Source: Streptomyces albus subsp. albus (lineage in GTDB: Bacteria > Actinomycetota > Actinomycetes > Streptomycetales > Streptomycetaceae). Taken from it: 20,797 nt of DNA. The stretch covers positions 1 through 20,797 of the forward strand of contig NZ_JOID01000049.1 of assembly GCF_000719865.1 (NCBI RefSeq), in the 5' to 3' direction. The notes below the pieces were generated by a model. That model worked only from the letters and a program-made list of their open reading frames with translations, made no database searches and had not been told where the DNA came from. Shown piece after piece: positions 16,757 to 20,797 of the stretch. Positions within the stretch are counted from its first letter, which is position 1, and every line of letters begins with the position of its first letter. A program made the translations under genes and the position numbers.

Positions 16757-16760
16757 GTGA
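16716..16760 (+). CDS. Possible 14-codon leader ORF overlapping the glgP start
   Basis: The ATG at 16716 opens a short frame (MCAKGTPDRRTVDL) whose TGA (16758-16760) overlaps the glgP GTG (16757-16759). Such an overlap could couple translation. No ribosome binding site is at normal distance (AGGAGG ends 23 nt upstream), so it may be chance. Confidence 0.2.
   Translation: MCAKGTPDRRTVDL
16745..16750 (+). promoter_or_regulatory. Possible -10 box of a leaderless glgP transcript
   Basis: TACGGT (TAnnnT type) ends 6 nt before the glgP GTG, the spacing that puts the RNA start at the start codon. There is no ribosome binding site in front of the GTG, and an in-frame TGA at 16736-16738 rules out an upstream start. 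The -35 region is poor. Confidence 0.35.
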
Positions 16761-19354
16761 AGGCCATTCGTCGATTCAGCGTGCGTCCCGTCCTTCCGGA
16801 ACCCCTACGACCGCTCAGCGACCTGGCGCGGAACCTGCGCTGGTCCTGGCATCCCGAGACCCGTGAACTGTTCGAGGCCGTCGACCCCGGGGCCGGGACG
16901 GCCGCGGGGGGCGACCCCGTACGGCTGCTCGGCGGCGTGTCCGCCGCGCGGCTGGAGAGCCTGGCCTCCGACGGCGCCTTCCTGCGCCGCCTCACCGCGG
17001 CGGCCGATGAGCTGCGGGACTACCTCACCGGCCCCCGCTGGTACCAGACCGCCGCGGGCGCGGCGGCCGGTGACGGCCTGCCGTCCGCCGTCGCCTACTT
17101 CTCGCCCGAGTTCGGCCTCACCGGCGCCCTGCCGCAGTACTCCGGCGGGCTCGGCATCCTCGCCGGGGACCACCTCAAGACCGCGAGCGACCTGGGCGTA
17201 CCGCTCATCGGGGTCGGACTCCTCTACCGGCGCGGCTACTTCCGGCAGTCGCTCTCCCGCGACGGCTGGCAGCAGGAGCAGTACCCGCTCATCGACCCCG
17301 ACGAGCTGCCGCTCGGCCCGCTCCGCGAGCCCGGCGGCCGGCCCTGCCGGGTGACGCTCGCCCTGCCCGGCGGCCGTACGCTGCACGCCGCCGTCTGGGA
17401 GGCCCGGGTGGGCCGGGTGCCCCTGCTGCTGCTCGACTCCGACACCGAGGAGAACGAACCCCGCGAGCGCGGGGTGACCGACCGTCTCTACGGCGGCGGC
17501 AGCGAGCACCGGCTGCTCCAGGAGATGCTGCTCGGCATCGGCGGGGTCCGGGCCGTCCGCGCCTACTGCCGGATCACCGGGCACCCGGAGCCCGAGGTCT
17601 TCCACACCAACGAGGGCCACGCCGGCTTTCTCGGCCTCGAACGGCTGCGCGAGCTGGGCGAGGAAGAACACGGCGGGCTCGACTTCGACGCAGCCCTGGA
17701 GGCCGTGCGCGCCGGGACGGTCTTCACCACCCACACCCCCGTGCCCGCCGGGATCGACCGCTTCGACCGGGAGCTCGTCGCCCGCCACTTCGGCGACGAC
17801 GGCGAACTGCCCGGCGTGGACGCCGGACGCGTCCTGGAACTCGGCCGGGAGACCTATCCGGGCGGCGAGCCGAACGTCTTCAACATGGCGGTGATGGGCC
17901 TGCGGCTCGCCCAGCGCGCCAACGGCGTCTCCCAGCTGCACGGCGGGGTCAGCCGGGAGATGTTCGCCGGCCTGTGGCCCGGCTTCGACGCCGCCGAGGT
18001 GCCCATCACCTCCGTCACCAACGGTGTCCACGGCCCGACCTGGACCGCGCCCGAGGTGCTCCGGGCCGGCGCCGGGAGCGGCGGGGCGCAGGCGCTGCCC
18101 GGCGACGCCCTCTGGGCGCTGCGGCGCACGCTCCGCGAGCGGCTGGTGGCGGAGGTACGGGAACGGCTGTACGCCTCCTGGCGGCAGCGCGGCGCGGCGG
18201 CGGCGGAACTGGGCTGGATCGACGGGGTGCTGGACCCGGACGTCCTCACCATCGGCTTCGCCCGCCGCGTGCCCTCGTACAAGCGGCTCACCCTGATGCT
18301 CCGCGACCGCGAGCGGCTGACGGAACTGCTGCTCCACCCGGAGCGGCCGGTGCAGATCGTCGTCGCCGGCAAGGCGCACCCCGCGGACGACAGCGGCAAG
18401 CGGCTGGTGCAGGAGCTCGTCCGGTTCGCGGACGACCCGCGGGTGCGGCACCGGATCGTCTTCCTGCCCGACTACGGCATGACGATGGCCCAGCGGCTCT
18501 ACCCGGGCTGCGACGTCTGGCTGAACAACCCGCTCCGGCCGCTGGAGGCCTGCGGCACCTCCGGGATGAAGGCCGCCCTCAACGGCTGCCTCAACCTGTC
18601 GGTGCTGGACGGCTGGTGGGACGAGTGGTTCGAGCCGGACTTCGGCTGGGCCGTCCCGACCGCCGACGACCCGGCCACCGGCGAGGACCGGCGCGACGAC
18701 CTGGAGGCGCACGCCCTCTACGAGCTGCTGGAGCAGCGGGTCGCCCCGCTCTTCTACGACCGCGGCCCGGACGGGCTGCCGGACCGCTGGACCGAGATGG
18801 TCCGGCGCACCCTGACGGAGCTGGGGCCGAAGGTGCGGGCCGAGCGCATGGTCGAGGCCTATGTCCGGGAGCTCTACACCCCGGCGGCCCGCGCGCACCG
18901 GCGGCTCGGCCCGGACGCCGCACGGGAGCTGGCGGCCTGGAAGGCGAAGGTCCGGGCGGCCTGGCCGCGGGTCGCCGTCGGCCGGGTCGAGGCGTCCACG
19001 GGCGGCGGGAACGGCGGCAGCGCGGAGCTGGGATCGGTGCTGTCGTTGCGGGTGCGGGTCGCGCTGGACCGGCTCGTCCCGGAGGACGTGGAGGTGCAGG
19101 CCGTCGCCGGGCGGGTGGACGGCGAGGACCGCATCACCGGCGGCCGCGCCGTACCGCTCAAACCGGCCGGCACCGCGGACGCCGAGGGGCGGTGGCCGTA
19201 CGAGGGCGAGCTGACCCTGGAGCGGACGGGGCCGTTCGGCTTCACCGTGCGGGTGCTGCCCGCGCACCGGCTGCTGGCGAGCGGCGCGGAGCTGGGGCTG
19301 ATGGCGGTGCCGGAGGAGGCCCTGGGCGAGGAGGCGGGCGTGCTGTTCCGGTAG
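16757..19354 (+). CDS. glgP: Alpha-glucan phosphorylase GlgP
   Basis: GlgP removes terminal glucose from alpha-1,4-glucans with phosphate, giving glucose-1-phosphate. This 865-residue GT35 enzyme has an N-terminal DUF3417 domain (about 10-125, L-A-R-N-L-R-W-S-W-H-P). The phosphorylase body shows A-Y-F-S-P-E-F-G (113-120), Y-S-G-G-L-G-I-L-A-G-D-H (128-139), H-T-N-E-G-H (283-288), T-T-H-T-P-V-P-A-G (324-332) and R-R-V-P-S-Y-K-R (503-510). The PLP-binding lysine is K605 in C-G-T-S-G-M-K-A. This is the short-N-terminus bacterial type rather than the E. coli MalP/GlgP type. GTG 16757 is the only possible start, as an in-frame stop lies 18 nt upstream, and the family-typical M-K-A-I-R-R-F-x-V-R-P follows. 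It points away from the glgE cluster, separated by the subtilase gene. It would supply glycolysis and short maltodextrins when glucan is mobilised. Confidence 0.95.
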   Translation: MKAIRRFSVRPVLPEPLRPLSDLARNLRWSWHPETRELFEAVDPGAGTAAGGDPVRLLGGVSAARLESLASDGAFLRRLTAAADELRDYLTGPRWYQTAAGAAAGDGLPSAVAYFSPEFGLTGALPQYSGGLGILAGDHLKTASDLGVPLIGVGLLYRRGYFRQSLSRDGWQQEQYPLIDPDELPLGPLREPGGRPCRVTLALPGGRTLHAAVWEARVGRVPLLLLDSDTEENEPRERGVTDRLYGGGSEHRLLQEMLLGIGGVRAVRAYCRITGHPEPEVFHTNEGHAGFLGLERLRELGEEEHGGLDFDAALEAVRAGTVFTTHTPVPAGIDRFDRELVARHFGDDGELPGVDAGRVLELGRETYPGGEPNVFNMAVMGLRLAQRANGVSQLHGGVSREMFAGLWPGFDAAEVPITSVTNGVHGPTWTAPEVLRAGAGSGGAQALPGDALWALRRTLRERLVAEVRERLYASWRQRGAAAAELGWIDGVLDPDVLTIGFARRVPSYKRLTLMLRDRERLTELLLHPERPVQIVVAGKAHPADDSGKRLVQELVRFADDPRVRHRIVFLPDYGMTMAQRLYPGCDVWLNNPLRPLEACGTSGMKAALNGCLNLSVLDGWWDEWFEPDFGWAVPTADDPATGEDRRDDLEAHALYELLEQRVAPLFYDRGPDGLPDRWTEMVRRTLTELGPKVRAERMVEAYVRELYTPAARAHRRLGPDAARELAAWKAKVRAAWPRVAVGRVEASTGGGNGGSAELGSVLSLRVRVALDRLVPEDVEVQAVAGRVDGEDRITGGRAVPLKPAGTADAEGRWPYEGELTLERTGPFGFTVRVLPAHRLLASGAELGLMAVPEEALGEEAGVLFR

Positions 19355-19366
19355 GGCGCCGGTGGG

Positions 19367-19413
19367 GCGGGGCCCGGCCGTGTGCCGTGGGATGCGGCCG
19401 CGGCGGGCCCCGC
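19367..19413. terminator. Hairpin between convergent glgP and M4 protease gene
   Basis: GCGGGGCCCG (19367-19376) pairs with CGGGCCCCGC (19404-19413), and GCCG (19377-19380) with CGGC (19395-19398) inside it. It fills most of the 70-bp convergent gap and probably terminates both genes. Confidence 0.6.
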
Positions 19414-19424
19414 GGGGTCCGGTG

Positions 19425-20797
19425 TCAGGTGACGTTGACGGCGGCCCAGGCGGCGCCGGTGGTGCGGTACTCGGTGCTGTCCGCGCCGAACAGCTCGCCG
19501 GCGGCCTTCAGCGTCGCCTCGCGGGCCTCGTGGTAGTCGGTGGACGAGGTCATGTGGGCGGTCAGCGCCTTGAACCAGATGTCCGCTGCCTTGGCCACGC
19601 CGATGCCCTCGACGGCCGAGCCGTCGGCGGTCGGGCTGTCGTACCGGACACCGTTGATCTCCTTGGCGCCGCTGCCCTCGGAGAGCAGGTAGAAGAAGTG
19701 GTTGGCGGGCCCGGAGGAGTAGTGGACATCGACCGCGTCGATGCCGTCGTACCAGTAGTCCTCCGAGTGGCCGTCCTTGGACGGCTCGTCCATGTGCCGC
19801 AGCGGGGTGCCGTCACCGTTGATGTCGATCTTCTCGGCGACGAGGTAGTCGGCCGGGTCCTCGGGATTGGCGGCGTGGAACTCGACGGCGGCGGCGAAGA
19901 TGTCGGAGGTCGCCTCGTTCAGGCCGCCCGACTCGCCTTCGTAGACCAGGCCGGCCGTGGCGGAGGTGACGCCGTGGGTCATCTCGTGCGCGGCCACGTC
20001 GAGTGAGGTGAGCGGTTTGGCGTTGCCGTCGCCGTCGCCGTAGGTCATGCAGAAGCAGGAGTCCTGCCAGAAGGCGTTGACGTAGGCGTCGCCGTAGTGC
20101 ACGCGGGAGACGGCGCCCTCGCCGTCGCCCCGGATGCCGTCGCGGCCGTGGACTTGCTTGTAGTAGTCCCAGGTCACCGCGGCGCCGTGGTGGGCGTCGA
20201 CGCCGGCGGTCTGCGGCTCGTCCGTGGTGCCGTCGCCCCAGGCGTCGTCGTCGTCCGTGAAGAGCGTGCCCTCGCCCGAGTGTTCGTTGGCCATGTCGTG
20301 TGTGGTGTGGCCGCCGCGATCGGTGTCGGTCAGGGTGAAGCGGCCGCCGGAGGACGCCGTGCCCAGGTCGACGGCACCGCTGTACTGGCTGTTGCCGGTG
20401 CCCTTGTGGACGCCCTGCCAGCTGTGGAGTTCCTTGCCGGTGGCGGCGTCGGTGATGACGTGGAGTTCGTTGGGGGTGCCGTCCTCCTGGAGTCCGCCGG
20501 TGACGGTCTCCCAGGCGAGGACGGGGGTGCCGTCGCCGGCCCAGATGATTTTGCGGGGGGCCTTGGCGGTGGTGGCCTTGGGGCCGGCTTCGTCCTTGGC
20601 GGTGGCCAGGGCGGTCTTCTTGGCGGTGGTGGCGGTGATGTCGGTGCGGGTGGTGGGGACCTTGATGGTGGCCTTGGTCGCCTTGGTGACGCCCTCGTGC
20701 TTGCCGCTCCTGGTCTCGTGGACGACGAGGTCGCCGCCGAGGACGGGGAGTCCGGCGTAGGTGCGTTCGTAGCGGGTGTGGGTGGTGCCGTCCCGGT
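19425..20797 (-). CDS. Thermolysin-like (M4) metalloprotease, N-terminus outside window
   Basis: The frame is open from the right edge to the TGA at 19427-19425, giving about 456 visible residues. The missing part would hold the signal peptide and the start of the propeptide. The visible N-terminal part carries FTP/PepSY-type prodomain features: R-Y-E-R-T-Y-A-G-L-P-V-L-G-G-D-L-V-V-H near the edge, then an A/T/K-rich linker, I-I-W-A-G-D-G-T-P-V-L-A-W-E and L-H-V-I-T-D-A-A-T-G. The M4 domain follows, with zinc motif H-E-M-T-H, the third ligand in G-G-L-N-E-A-T-S-D, the catalytic histidine in S-G-P-A-N-H-F-F-Y-L-L, and a D-x-C-x-C cysteine pair. It ends right after the M4 domain, without a P/homo-B or PPC domain. 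It should be a secreted zinc endopeptidase activated by propeptide removal. An internal ATG at 20294 is not the true start. Confidence 0.92.
   Translation of the reverse strand, partial: RDGTTHTRYERTYAGLPVLGGDLVVHETRSGKHEGVTKATKATIKVPTTRTDITATTAKKTALATAKDEAGPKATTAKAPRKIIWAGDGTPVLAWETVTGGLQEDGTPNELHVITDAATGKELHSWQGVHKGTGNSQYSGAVDLGTASSGGRFTLTDTDRGGHTTHDMANEHSGEGTLFTDDDDAWGDGTTDEPQTAGVDAHHGAAVTWDYYKQVHGRDGIRGDGEGAVSRVHYGDAYVNAFWQDSCFCMTYGDGDGNAKPLTSLDVAAHEMTHGVTSATAGLVYEGESGGLNEATSDIFAAAVEFHAANPEDPADYLVAEKIDINGDGTPLRHMDEPSKDGHSEDYWYDGIDAVDVHYSSGPANHFFYLLSEGSGAKEINGVRYDSPTADGSAVEGIGVAKAADIWFKALTAHMTSSTDYHEAREATLKAAGELFGADSTEYRTTGAAWAAVNVT

Overview
The window looks like chromosomal DNA from a Streptomyces or close relative. 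Base composition is very GC-rich, third codon positions are almost all G or C, GTG starts are common, and the gene set is typical of these bacteria: DUF397, a GlgE-type alpha-glucan cluster, a DUF3417-containing GlgP, and secreted subtilase and thermolysin-type proteases.

Layout, left to right. (1) 1-99: the first codons of an IS-type transposase run off the left edge on the minus strand and abut a CTAG. Immediately after comes a small DUF397 protein (110-298, +). (2) 633-1358 (+): a membrane-anchored DUF4142 protein. (3) 1528-3935 (-): a CitA/DcuS-like histidine kinase and CitB/DcuR-like response regulator with a 4-bp overlap. They are divergent from a C4-dicarboxylate/cation symporter (4206-5663, +) that carries an unusual histidine-rich tail. 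(4) 5664-5949: a convergent gap packed with four long hairpins. (5) 5950-14624 (-): the GlgE pathway, read right to left as glgE, treS, mak (pep2) and glgB. glgE and treS overlap as ATGA. A strong hairpin lies between treS and mak, so mak-glgB may be a separate unit. (6) 15101-16372 (-): a secreted subtilase between glgE and glgP. (7) 16757-19354 (+): alpha-glucan phosphorylase glgP, apparently with a leaderless start. (8) 19425-20797 (-): an M4 metalloprotease that is cut at its N-terminus by the window edge.

Functionally, TreS, maltokinase, GlgE and GlgB make up the route trehalose -> maltose -> maltose-1-phosphate -> linear alpha-1,4-glucan -> branched glucan. GlgP releases glucose-1-phosphate from such glucans. 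The two-component system probably senses a di- or tricarboxylate and controls the adjacent symporter. The two secreted proteases flank glgP with no clear link to glucan metabolism.

I see no RNA gene, CRISPR array or obviously new multigene system. The points most worth a second look are local: the insertion junction in front of the DUF397 gene, the histidine-rich symporter tail, the stacked hairpins, a 38-bp perfect palindrome inside mak, palindromic candidate operators near glgE and mak, a U-tract terminator, and the start region of glgP.
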